From Luteimonas terricola (GTDB lineage: Bacteria > Pseudomonadota > Gammaproteobacteria > Xanthomonadales > Xanthomonadaceae), in the NCBI RefSeq assembly GCF_004352845.1, contig NZ_SJRX01000006.1, positions 1-64,000 on the forward strand: DNA of 64,000 nucleotides. Direction: 5' to 3'. This document shows, in pieces, positions 24,712 to 34,688 of the stretch (position 1 is its first letter; every line of letters starts with the position of its first letter). A model generated the notes under the pieces. It worked only from the letters and a program-made list of their open reading frames with translations. It had not been told where the DNA came from and made no database searches. The translations under genes and the position numbers were made by a program.

Positions 24712-26598
24712 ATGAACTTCTTCGAGCAGCAGGCGAAGGCCCGCCGCAACAGCACCCGGCTGGTTGTCCTGTTCGCGCTGGCGGTGGTCGGCATCGTGCT
24801 GGCCATCGACATCGCGGTGGCAGTGATGGCGGGCCCCAACTGGGGCCTGCTGGCATTCACCACCCTGGCCACGCTGGCGGTGATCGGGCTGGGGTCGCTG
24901 TACCGGATGGCCTCGCTGCGCGGCGGCGGCGACACGGTGGCGCTGCAGTTCGGCGGCACCCCGGTTCCGCAGGACACCACCGATGCATCGCTGCGCCGCC
25001 TGCGCAACGTGGTCGAGGAGATCTCGATCGCCTCGGGCACACCGGTGCCGAGCCTCTACGTGCTCGAGAACGAGTCGGCGATCAACGCCTTCGCCGCCGG
25101 TTATTCGCCCAGCGACGCGGCGATCGCGGTGACCCGGGGGGCGCTCGACCGCCTCAACCGCGACGAGCTGCAGGGTGTCATCGCGCACGAATTCAGCCAC
25201 GTGCTCAACGGCGACATGCGCCTGAACATCCGCCTGATGGGCGTGCTGTTCGGCATCCTCATGATCAGCCTGATCGGGCGCAAGGTGCTGTACCTGGGCG
25301 GTAGCCGCAGCCGCAACGGGGCCGCGATCCTGGGCGCGGCGCTGGTGGCGATCGTGGTCGGCGCCATCGGCATGTTCTTCGCGCGCATGATCAAGGCCAG
25401 CGTCAGTCGCACGCGCGAACGCCTGGCGGACGCCTCGGCGGTGCAGTTCACGCGCCAGACCGCGGGTCTGGCCGGCGCGCTCAAGAAGATCGGCGGCCTG
25501 CCCGACGGCGCGCGCCTGAGCGACAGGGCCGACGCCGAGGAGGCCAGCCACATGCTGTTCGGCGACGGCGTCGGCTTCAGCGGCCTGTTCGCCACCCACC
25601 CGCCGATCCTCGAGCGCATCCAGGCGCTGGAGCCGGGCTTCGGCGGCGAGCAGCTCGAACGCATGCGCGCACAGTGGGCGATGGCGCCGCCGTCGGGCCT
25701 GCAGGAAGACCGGATGATGGGCCTGGACGGGCACCCGGGCACGCTGCCGGCGCGTGACGGCAACTTCGATGTCACGCCGCCAATGGTGTCCGCCCAGGTC
25801 GGCCATCCGGAGGCGGACGACTACCATCGCGCCGATGCCATCGTCCATGCCATGCCCGAAGCGCTGCGCACGCTGGCGCGCTCGCGCGAGGCGGTGCTGC
25901 CGCTGGTGCTGGGGCTGCTGCTCGACGACGATCCCGGAATCCGCGGGCGCCAGCTGCCGGAAATCACCGCGCGCCTGGGCGACGCGGTGGCCCAGGGGGC
26001 GCTGGCACTGCATCGCGGCGAGCTGGTCGCGCTGCACCCGATGCAGCGCCTGCCGCTGGCCGCGATCGCGTTCCCGGTGCTGCGCCGGCGCCCACGCCCG
26101 GAGCTGGAAACATTCCTCGACACCGTGCACGCCGTGGTCCACTGCGACGGCCGCGTATCGCTGTTCGAATACTGCATGGCGCGACTGCTCGAAGTGCAGC
26201 TGCGTGAGTCGCTGGACCCCCGCAACCACGCGCGCTTCGGTCGCCGCAAGCCGGGCAGCGTGCGCCAGGAGTTCGCGACCCTGCTTGCGGTCGTGGCGCA
26301 CGCCGGCAGCCCGGGCGACCCGGCCGCGGCGCAGCGCGCGTACCTGGCCGGCCTGCAGCGCGTGCTGCCGCGCGACCATCTGCCCTACGCGCCGCCGGCC
26401 GCGGGCGTGCTCGCGCTCGACGAGGTCTGGCCGGCGCTCGACGCGCTGGAGCCGCTGGCCAAGCAGGCGATGGTCGAGGCGGTGACCGCCGCGGCCAGCC
26501 ACGACGGTCGCATCTCGGTGGCCGAGTCCGAGTTGCTGCGCACCATCTGCGGCGTGCTGCACTGCCCGCTGCCTCCGGGACTCGAAGCAGCGGGCTGA
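24712..26598 (+). CDS. M48 family membrane zinc metalloprotease with C-terminal extension
   Basis: 628 residues. Two N-terminal membrane segments are followed by the M48 domain with zinc motif HEFSH (His159, Glu160, His163), preceded by NAFAAGYSPSDAAIAVTRG. Two further hydrophobic helices follow, then the third-ligand region RERLADASAVQF. The layout resembles HtpX-type quality-control proteases. The ~270-residue C-terminal part is unusual for HtpX; it contains two DGR(V/I)S(L/V).E stretches (about residues 475 and 600) reminiscent of TerB-like helical domains. lemA lies 6 nt upstream, a very common pairing, suggesting joint action at the membrane. Confidence 0.88.
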   Translation: MNFFEQQAKARRNSTRLVVLFALAVVGIVLAIDIAVAVMAGPNWGLLAFTTLATLAVIGLGSLYRMASLRGGGDTVALQFGGTPVPQDTTDASLRRLRNVVEEISIASGTPVPSLYVLENESAINAFAAGYSPSDAAIAVTRGALDRLNRDELQGVIAHEFSHVLNGDMRLNIRLMGVLFGILMISLIGRKVLYLGGSRSRNGAAILGAALVAIVVGAIGMFFARMIKASVSRTRERLADASAVQFTRQTAGLAGALKKIGGLPDGARLSDRADAEEASHMLFGDGVGFSGLFATHPPILERIQALEPGFGGEQLERMRAQWAMAPPSGLQEDRMMGLDGHPGTLPARDGNFDVTPPMVSAQVGHPEADDYHRADAIVHAMPEALRTLARSREAVLPLVLGLLLDDDPGIRGRQLPEITARLGDAVAQGALALHRGELVALHPMQRLPLAAIAFPVLRRRPRPELETFLDTVHAVVHCDGRVSLFEYCMARLLEVQLRESLDPRNHARFGRRKPGSVRQEFATLLAVVAHAGSPGDPAAAQRAYLAGLQRVLPRDHLPYAPPAAGVLALDEVWPALDALEPLAKQAMVEAVTAAASHDGRISVAESELLRTICGVLHCPLPPGLEAAG

Positions 26599-26707
26599 GG
26601 CAAGCCGCCCGCACAAACGCATAGTCCCCGCCGCAAGGTGGCGGCAGGGTCGCCCGATCGGATAACGTGCGGCTTGCAATGGGCGGCGACTGGAAGGCAC
26701 CGGTTTG

Positions 26708-28090
26708 ATGATCAGCGAGCAGGTGGGCACCGGTCGGCGCCTGGGACGCTTCCGGGCCGCGCTGTCCGCCTCGCCACCGCTGTGGTGGGCGATGCTCTAC
26801 TTCTTCAGCCTGCTCTGCGGCTACTACGTGCTGCGCCCGGTGCGCGACGCCATGGGTGCCTCGTCCGACGCGGCGGCCGTATTCCCGCGCGGCCTGATCG
26901 CACTGGGCGAGCGCCTGGGCATCGAGGTCGGCGCCTTCACCCTGCAGCTGCTGTTCACCGCCACCTTCATCGCCATGGTGCTGCTGCAGCCGCTGTACGG
27001 TGCCCTGGTGTCGCGCTTCCCGCGGCGCGTCTTCCTGCCGGCGGTGTACCTGGTGTTCATCGCCTGCCTGCTGGGTTTCTGGTGGGCTTTCGACAGCGGC
27101 ATTCCCGGGCGCGGCGCGGTGTTCTTCGTCTGGGTGGCGGTGTTCAACCTGTTCGCGGTGACCGTGTTCTGGAGCTTCATGGCCGATGTCTTCGACAACG
27201 CCAATGCGAAGCAGTTCTACGGCTACATCGGCGCTGGCGGTACCATCGGCGCCCTGGTCGGCCCCGCCATCACGCGCTTCCTGGTGGAGCCGGTGGGCGT
27301 GGCCAACCTGCTGCTGGTCTCGGCGGGCTTCATCGGCATCTGCCTGCTGTGCATCATCAAGCTGCGGCCCTGGGCGCTGGCACGCGAGCGCAGCCACGGC
27401 GGCGGCACGGACGGGCGCGCGATGGGCGGCTCGATCCTCGCCGGCCTGCGCCTGGTCTGGGAGCGGCCGCTGCTGCGCGCGCTGGCGATGCTGATGTTCT
27501 TCGGCGTCGGCGTCGGCACCCTGCTGTACAACGAGCAGGCGGCGATCGTGCGCGCGGCCTTCGACACCGCGGAAGAGCGCGCGGCGTTCTACTCGATGCT
27601 CGACTGGGCGATCAACGGGCTCACGATCGCCATCCAGCTGTTGCTGACGCGCTTCCTGCTGCAGCGCTACGGCATCGCGCCGCTGCTGTTGCTGCCGGCG
27701 TTCGCGATCATCCTGGGCTTCGCGGCACTGTCGGCCTCGCCGCTGCCGATGCTGGTGGCGATCGTGCAGATCGTCACCCGCGCCAGCGAGTTCTCGCTGG
27801 CCAAGCCCGCGCGCGAAACCCTGTACACCCGCGTCGACCGCGAGGAGCGCTACAAGGCCAAGGCGGTCATCGACACCGCGGTCTACCGGGGCGGCGACCT
27901 CACCTTCGTCTGGGTGCACAAGGCGCTGGCGACGCTGGGTTCGAGCATGGTGTTCCTCGCCGGCCTGGGCATCGCCCTTGGCATGACCTACGGCGCGTGG
28001 CGCGTGGTGCGCGCCGAGCGCACGCTGCCGGAGGACCCCGGCCGACGCCAGGCGAGCACCGGCAGCGGGAAAGCGTCCGCGGCCACTTGA
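26708..28090 (+). CDS. MFS-type transporter resembling NTP/NDP exchangers
   Basis: 460 residues with about 12 hydrophobic segments. It begins LWWAMLYFFSLLCGYYVLRPVRDAMG; the YY(V/I)LRPVRD(A/E) block near the first helix is characteristic of the family annotated as NTP/NDP exchange or ATP/ADP-antiporter-like MFS proteins. Other blocks are FWSFMADVF, YGYIGAGGTIGALVGP and FSLAKPARETLYT. Free-living bacteria carry these too, and their true substrates are unknown. The ATG at 26708 is preceded by a TTG in frame. The last ~15 codons overlap the antisense remnant at 28061-28157. Confidence 0.75.
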   Translation: MISEQVGTGRRLGRFRAALSASPPLWWAMLYFFSLLCGYYVLRPVRDAMGASSDAAAVFPRGLIALGERLGIEVGAFTLQLLFTATFIAMVLLQPLYGALVSRFPRRVFLPAVYLVFIACLLGFWWAFDSGIPGRGAVFFVWVAVFNLFAVTVFWSFMADVFDNANAKQFYGYIGAGGTIGALVGPAITRFLVEPVGVANLLLVSAGFIGICLLCIIKLRPWALARERSHGGGTDGRAMGGSILAGLRLVWERPLLRALAMLMFFGVGVGTLLYNEQAAIVRAAFDTAEERAAFYSMLDWAINGLTIAIQLLLTRFLLQRYGIAPLLLLPAFAIILGFAALSASPLPMLVAIVQIVTRASEFSLAKPARETLYTRVDREERYKAKAVIDTAVYRGGDLTFVWVHKALATLGSSMVFLAGLGIALGMTYGAWRVVRAERTLPEDPGRRQASTGSGKASAAT

Positions 28091-28157
28091 ACAGCGCCCG
28101 GAACGCCAGGTGGAACAGCGCGAAGCCCAGGCTGTGGATTGCGCACAGCAGCAGCAT
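28061..28157 (-). pseudogene. 5' remnant of a small membrane-protein gene behind fadE
   Basis: An ATG at 28157, 17 nt after the fadE stop and with a GGAG ribosome site, opens MLLLCAIHSLGFALFHLAFR followed by ALFKWPRTLSR. That pattern (hydrophobic helix with HLxFxFHLxFWxLFxWPxSL) matches the start of a family of ~150-residue membrane proteins. Beyond residue ~32 the frame runs antisense through the transporter gene and loses similarity. I read it as a gene truncated by a rearrangement. A chance open frame remains possible. Confidence 0.35.
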
Positions 28158-28174
28158 TCACGACCGCTCCGGAC

Positions 28175-30649
28175 TCAGGCCGCTTCGCGCGTCCCGTCCG
28201 GACGGTGGCGGTCGTAATACGTCGCCGCGCGCAGTTCGTGCGCATCGAAGTCGTCGACGGTGATCGCGTCGAGCGTCATCGCGCGCAGCTCCTCGAGCTG
28301 CACCCGCTCCTCGGCGGTGATCCAGCCTTCGCGCACGCCCTCGTCGAGCTGGCTGGCGAAGTCCAGCGCCTCGATGCCCTTGTTCTTCAGCGCCTTGAGG
28401 AACTTGCGTTCCACCGGCTCCGCGGCCACGGCGGCGGCCAGGTAGCTGTTGATGCGGCCGGCGGGGTTGTTCGCGCAGGGCGTCATGAAGACGCCCGATG
28501 CGAGCCGGTCGCGCGCTTCGTTCGGTGCCATCAGCAGCGCGGCGACGCGATGGCCGAGGCGGTCGCCCGGCGCTTCGGCGCGGCGGCCGAGCGGGAAGAT
28601 CAGCAGCCACATCAGCCAGCCCACCGGGCGGATCGGGAAGTTGCGCAGCGCCGCCGAGAGCGCGGTTTCAATCTTGTGCACGCTGTCGTGGTACGCCCAC
28701 GCCAGCAGCGGGCGGTCGGCGACCGGCGCGCCCTCGTCGTGGTAGCGCTTCAGGATCGCGCTGGTCATGTACAGGTGGCTGAGCACGTCGCCCAGGCGAC
28801 CCGACAGGGATTCCTTGAACTTGAGCTTGCCGCCCAGCATCAGCATCGACACGTCGGCCATCAGCGCCAGGTTGGCGGAGTGGCGGTTGAGGCGGCGGAA
28901 GAAGCGGCGGGTGTAGTCGTCGCCCGGCGCCTTGCCGAAGCGCGAGCCGGTGACGGCGAACCACACCGAACGCACGGCGTTGGAAATCGCGTAGCGGATG
29001 TGGCCGAAGAGCGCGCGGTCGAAGGCCTCGAGGCCGGCGCGCTCGTCGGGATCCTGCGCCGCCTTCATTTCCTTCATCACCCAGGGATGGCAGAGGATCG
29101 CGCCCTGGCCGAAGATCAGCAGGCTGCGCGTCATGATGTTGGCGCCCTCGACCGTGATCGCGATCGGCGCTGCCTGCCAGGAACGCCCGGCGAAGTTGCG
29201 CGGGCCGAGGATGATGCCCTTGCCGCCGATCACGTCCATGACGTCCTTGGCGACCTCGCGGCCCATCTCGGTGCAGTGGTATTTCGCGATCGCCGAAGGC
29301 ACCGCCGGCACGTCGCCGCGGTCGACCGCGGCCGCAGTCGCCTGCGAGAGCGCGCTGATCGCATAGGCCTTGCCGCCGATGCGGGCGAGCGCTTCCTCCA
29401 CGCCCTCGAAGCGCCCGATCGACAGCCCGAACTGCTTGCGGACGCGCGCATAGGCACCGGTCGTGACCGCGCCGGACTTGGCGCCGCCGCTGGCGGTGGA
29501 GGGCAGGGTGATCGAGCGGCCGATCGACAGGCACTCGCTCAGCATGCGCCAGCCCTCGCCGAAGCCGTTTTCCTCGCCGATGATCCGGCTCAGCGGCACG
29601 AACACCTCGTGGCCGCGCACCGGGCCGTTCTGGAACGGCGAGTTGAGCGGGAAGTGGCGGCGGCCGACGTCCATGCCTTCGACCTCGCGCGGCACCAGGG
29701 CCAGGGTGATGCCGATGTCGCGGGTGTCGCCCAGCAGGCCGTCGGGGTCGTACATGCGGAAGGCCAGGCCGATCAGCGAGGCCACCGGCGCCAGGGTGAT
29801 GTAGCGCTTGTCGAAGGTGAGCTTCACGCCCAGCACGCGGGCGCCGTCCCACTCGCCCTTGCAGACGATGCCGAAGTCCGGGATCGAGGTCGCGTCGGAG
29901 CCCGCGAACGGGCCGGTCAGGGCGAAGCAGGGCACCTCGCGGCCATCGGCCAGGCGCGGCAGGTAATGATCCTTCTGTGCCTGGGTGCCGTAGTGCATCA
30001 GCAGCTCGCCCGGGCCGAGCGAGTTCGGCACGCCGACCGTGGAGCTGACTACGCTTGAGATCGAGGCCAGCTTCTGGATCACCTTGTGGTGCGCCAGCGC
30101 GCTGAAGCCCAGGCCGCCGTACTCCTTGGGGATGATCATCCCGAAGAAGCGCTGCTCCTTCATGAACTGCCACAGCTCCGGCGGCAGGTCGGCGCGCACG
30201 TGGGTGATGTCCCAGTCGTCGGTCATCCGGCAAAGCGCTTCCACCGGGCCGTCGAGGAAGGCCTGCTCCTCGGCGGTGAGCTCCGGCTTCGGCTGCGACA
30301 TCAGCACGTCCCAGTCCGGCGCGCCCGAGAACAGCTCGCCCTCGAAGCCGACCGAGCCGGCCTCCAGCGCGATGCGCTCGGTCTGCGACAGCGGCGGCAG
30401 GATCTTGCGGTAGAACTTCAGCAGCGGCGCGGTGACCAGGGGCTTGCGGATCGCCGGCAGCAGCAAAGGCACGGCGATCAGGGTGGCGATGACGATCGCG
30501 ACCACGGTGGCGGGAATGCTGGCGCCCAGCAGCCAGCAGGCGGCGAGCGCGGCGGCGGTGATGGCCGCCCAGGTGGCGAGGCGCATCCGGTGGTAGGCGG
30601 CGAAGGCGCCGACCAGCAGCAGGACGAGGAAGGGGATGACGATACTCAT
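28175..30649 (-). CDS. fadE: Acyl-CoA dehydrogenase (FadE type)
   Basis: Catalyses the first step of fatty-acid beta-oxidation. The 824-residue length and an N-terminal pair of membrane segments (MSIVIPFLVLLLVGAFAAYH...) match gammaproteobacterial FadE, which is much longer than ordinary acyl-CoA dehydrogenases. Landmarks: IIPKEYGGLGFSALAHHKVI, ALTGPFAGSDATSIPDFG (FAD/substrate), FPLNSPFQNGPVRG, IGRSITLPSTASGG, VMDVIGGKGIILGPRNF and ITVEGANIMTRSLLIFGQG with the catalytic Glu. The start at 30649 follows the membrane-anchor logic of the family. It is divergent from a TetR-type regulator with palindromes in between, so fatty-acid control is likely. Confidence 0.95.
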   Translation of the reverse strand: MSIVIPFLVLLLVGAFAAYHRMRLATWAAITAAALAACWLLGASIPATVVAIVIATLIAVPLLLPAIRKPLVTAPLLKFYRKILPPLSQTERIALEAGSVGFEGELFSGAPDWDVLMSQPKPELTAEEQAFLDGPVEALCRMTDDWDITHVRADLPPELWQFMKEQRFFGMIIPKEYGGLGFSALAHHKVIQKLASISSVVSSTVGVPNSLGPGELLMHYGTQAQKDHYLPRLADGREVPCFALTGPFAGSDATSIPDFGIVCKGEWDGARVLGVKLTFDKRYITLAPVASLIGLAFRMYDPDGLLGDTRDIGITLALVPREVEGMDVGRRHFPLNSPFQNGPVRGHEVFVPLSRIIGEENGFGEGWRMLSECLSIGRSITLPSTASGGAKSGAVTTGAYARVRKQFGLSIGRFEGVEEALARIGGKAYAISALSQATAAAVDRGDVPAVPSAIAKYHCTEMGREVAKDVMDVIGGKGIILGPRNFAGRSWQAAPIAITVEGANIMTRSLLIFGQGAILCHPWVMKEMKAAQDPDERAGLEAFDRALFGHIRYAISNAVRSVWFAVTGSRFGKAPGDDYTRRFFRRLNRHSANLALMADVSMLMLGGKLKFKESLSGRLGDVLSHLYMTSAILKRYHDEGAPVADRPLLAWAYHDSVHKIETALSAALRNFPIRPVGWLMWLLIFPLGRRAEAPGDRLGHRVAALLMAPNEARDRLASGVFMTPCANNPAGRINSYLAAAVAAEPVERKFLKALKNKGIEALDFASQLDEGVREGWITAEERVQLEELRAMTLDAITVDDFDAHELRAATYYDRHRPDGTREAA

Positions 30650-30732
30650 GGCATGGTCTCCGCGAGCGCTGGGCTCGCCTTCGGCTGGTGGAAGCCAGTG
30701 TGCACCCGCTGACAACACGGGTCGCGCAGCGG

Positions 30733-30750
30733 CCATACGGATCAGTATGG
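30733..30750. promoter_or_regulatory. Palindromic operator candidate in the fadE-tetR gap
   Basis: CCATACGGATCAGTATGG has perfect 6-bp half-sites CCATAC / GTATGG around a 6-bp centre. A second related palindrome CCATGCGTATGG lies at 30810-30821. Both lie between fadE and the TetR-type gene, as expected for an autoregulated repressor. Confidence 0.6.
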
Positions 30751-30809
30751 ACATCGGCGCCGGGCGCTGTCAATGCGGCGCCCGGCAAAGTGGAGAGACT
30801 GTCCCGCAC

Positions 30810-30828
30810 CCATGCGTATGGATACACT
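30810..30828. promoter_or_regulatory. Second palindrome overlapping the tetR-family promoter
   Basis: CCATGCGTATGG (30810-30821) abuts TACACT (30823-30828), a likely -10 for the regulator gene whose ATG is 7 nt further on. Binding here would repress the regulator itself. Confidence 0.5.
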
Positions 30829-30834
30829 CGGGAA

Positions 30835-31416
30835 ATGAAGAAGCCTGCGGCAAAGAGCGAACGCAGCCGCCTCAGCGCCGAAGACTGGGCCGAGGCCGCA
30901 CTTGACCTGGTCGCCGAGCAGGGCGTGTCCGCGGTGGCGGTCGAGCCGCTCGCACGCCGGCTGGGCGTGACCAAGGGCAGTTTCTACTGGCACTTTCCGT
31001 CCCGCGACGCGCTGCTGCAGGCTGCGCTGGAGCGCTGGGAAGCGGTCGAGGAACAGGACGTGTTCGGCAAGCTCGAGGCCGTGCCCGATCCCCGTGAACG
31101 CCTGCGCGCGCTGTTCCAGATGGTCGCGCGCGAGTTCAAGTCGCACGTGGTCTACAGCGCGCTGCTCAAGGCACCCGACCATCCGGCCGTACAGCCGGTG
31201 ATCGACCGCGTCTCGCAGCGTCGGCTCGACTATCTCACCGCATCGTTCCGCCAGGCGGGCCTGGGCCGCACCGAGGCCCGGCACCGCGCGCGCCTGACCT
31301 ATGCCGCCTACGTCGGATTCCTGCAGCTGAACCTGCAGTTGCACCAGGCACGGATGCCACAGGAGGAATTCGACGAATACGTCGAGCACCTGACGCGCAC
31401 GCTGGTGCCGGGCTGA
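30835..31416 (+). CDS. TetR/AcrR-family transcriptional regulator
   Basis: 193 residues. The N-terminal helix-turn-helix covers WAEAALDLVAEQGVSAVAVE and LARRLGVTKGSFYWHFPSRDALLQ (residues ~15-60), the classic TetR DNA-binding fold. The C-terminal ligand-binding domain is helical and ends EEFDEYVEHLTRTLV. The gene is divergent from fadE with two CCATAC-type palindromes between. I infer a FadE-controlling repressor that senses an acyl-CoA or fatty acid, similar in role to PsrA/FadR-type TetR regulators. The very short leader (about 7 nt after the -10) suggests a nearly leaderless transcript. Confidence 0.9.
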   Translation: MKKPAAKSERSRLSAEDWAEAALDLVAEQGVSAVAVEPLARRLGVTKGSFYWHFPSRDALLQAALERWEAVEEQDVFGKLEAVPDPRERLRALFQMVAREFKSHVVYSALLKAPDHPAVQPVIDRVSQRRLDYLTASFRQAGLGRTEARHRARLTYAAYVGFLQLNLQLHQARMPQEEFDEYVEHLTRTLVPG

Positions 31417-31519
31417 GGCCGAAGCGGGGCTGCGTATTGCACTGCAGCACAACGCGGGGGTGTCGGCTGGCTAGAATTGGCGGTCCAGCCTGAAAAAGCG
31501 CGCTTCGGAGGCGCAGGAC

Positions 31520-33295
<1,776 letters not shown>

Positions 33296-33350
33296 CAGCG
33301 GCCCTGCGCTGACGGGGATCCGGGCGGTCGAACCGGCTCGCGGTCGGAGT

Positions 33351-34634
33351 TCAGGCCAGCGGCATGACGTCGAAGGCCAGGCTGATCCGCGGCCGGGTGC
33401 CGCGGTAGGGCCGCGTGTGGTGGAAGAAGTACGAGGGGAAGCTCACCAGTTCGCCAGTGCGCGGTGCATGGACGTGCCCGCGCGGCGGCGAGCGCATGGT
33501 GCCCGGTGGCGCATGCCCGAACAGCAGTGAGCCGTCGGACGGTCCGGGCTCCGCGTTCCCTGCGTCGACGTAAAGCACCCCGCTCAGCCAGCCCGCAGGG
33601 TGGATGTGCGGATCCTGGTGCCCGCCTGCGTGCAGCACGGTGGCCCAGGATTGCAGCCGCCAGCGGCGCGGCGCGGCGCGGCCCCAGGGATGCGCATGCA
33701 GCACTGGATCGGCCGACACCGCCCTGATGCGGTCGGCGACGAAGCGCTCGATGAAGGCGCCATACGCTCCAAAGGGCGAGTCCGGCGAGAGGTCGAGCAT
33801 CGCGCTCTGCTCGCCGCGGCGGGTGGAGCGTCCGGCGGGCTCCCAGTGCAGCGCCGGGTGCGCCAGCGTGGCTTCGCGCAGGGCATCCAGGTCGATCGCA
33901 TCGCCAGTGCCGCCGCCGGCGAGCAGCCTGTCATGGTCCATGAGCAGGTCGACCGTGGCGGCATCGCCAAGATCGTTCGCCGCCATGTAGAGGCCGGCCA
34001 GCGCGGTCTGGTCGCGCGGGTCCAGCTCCAGCGCGTGCGCGAAACGCCGGCGCGCCTCTTCCGCGTGGCCGGCGCCGAGCAGGGCGACGGCATGGTCGGT
34101 CAGCGCCGCGGGATCGGCGGGCGCGCGGCGTTCGGATTCGGCGAGCAGGGCCAGGCCTTCGTCGCGACGCCCGCTGCCATGCAGCGCATTGCCGAGGCTG
34201 CGCAGGATGCGCGGGTCGTGCGGGGCCGCGGCGCGGGCGCGCTCGAGGTAGGGAATGGCTTCGCCGTGGCGCCCCAGGCGCTGCAGGATCACGCCGGCGT
34301 TCGCCGAGGCTTCGGTGGCCGCCGGATCGATGCGCAGGAGCGCGGTGAAGTCCGCCAGCGCGTCTTCGGCGCGTTCGCAGGCGTTCAGGGCGAGCGCGCG
34401 GTTGAACAGCAGCGCGGGGTTGTCGGCGCGCGGACCGAGCGCGGCGGTGAAGTCCGCGATCGCCGCCTCGAAGCGGCTGCCGCGGGCATGGGCCGCACCG
34501 CGCAGCGCCAGCACGGACGCGTTGCCCGCGTGCACCGCCAGCGCGGCATCGAGGATGGCGACCGCGGCCAGGTCATCGTTGCGGCGCAGCGCGGCGCGGG
34601 CATCGAGTATCGCGGTATCCGGGGTGCTGTTCAT
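33351..34634 (-). CDS. TPR protein with C-terminal 2OG-Fe(II) oxygenase-like domain
   Basis: 427 residues. Residues ~1-220 are tetratricopeptide repeats (for example ALFNRALALNACERAEDALADF, GRHGEAIPYLERARAAAPHDP). Residues ~280-427 resemble the TIGR02466 putative 2OG-Fe(II) oxygenase family: HPWGR, HIHPAGWLSGVLYVD, GSLLFGHAPPG, ELVSFPSYFFHHTRPY and RISLAFDV. Likely metal ligands are the His of HIHP and FFHHTRPY. It is the last gene of the modification cluster, 54 nt after the GT41 gene. Substrate unknown; the TPR part suggests a protein or peptide partner. Confidence 0.75.
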   Translation of the reverse strand: MNSTPDTAILDARAALRRNDDLAAVAILDAALAVHAGNASVLALRGAAHARGSRFEAAIADFTAALGPRADNPALLFNRALALNACERAEDALADFTALLRIDPAATEASANAGVILQRLGRHGEAIPYLERARAAAPHDPRILRSLGNALHGSGRRDEGLALLAESERRAPADPAALTDHAVALLGAGHAEEARRRFAHALELDPRDQTALAGLYMAANDLGDAATVDLLMDHDRLLAGGGTGDAIDLDALREATLAHPALHWEPAGRSTRRGEQSAMLDLSPDSPFGAYGAFIERFVADRIRAVSADPVLHAHPWGRAAPRRWRLQSWATVLHAGGHQDPHIHPAGWLSGVLYVDAGNAEPGPSDGSLLFGHAPPGTMRSPPRGHVHAPRTGELVSFPSYFFHHTRPYRGTRPRISLAFDVMPLA

Positions 34635-34688
34635 GCGCTCCGCTGCACGTCAAAGCCCATGCATCATGGGAGCGCAGGCGCGCTGATT

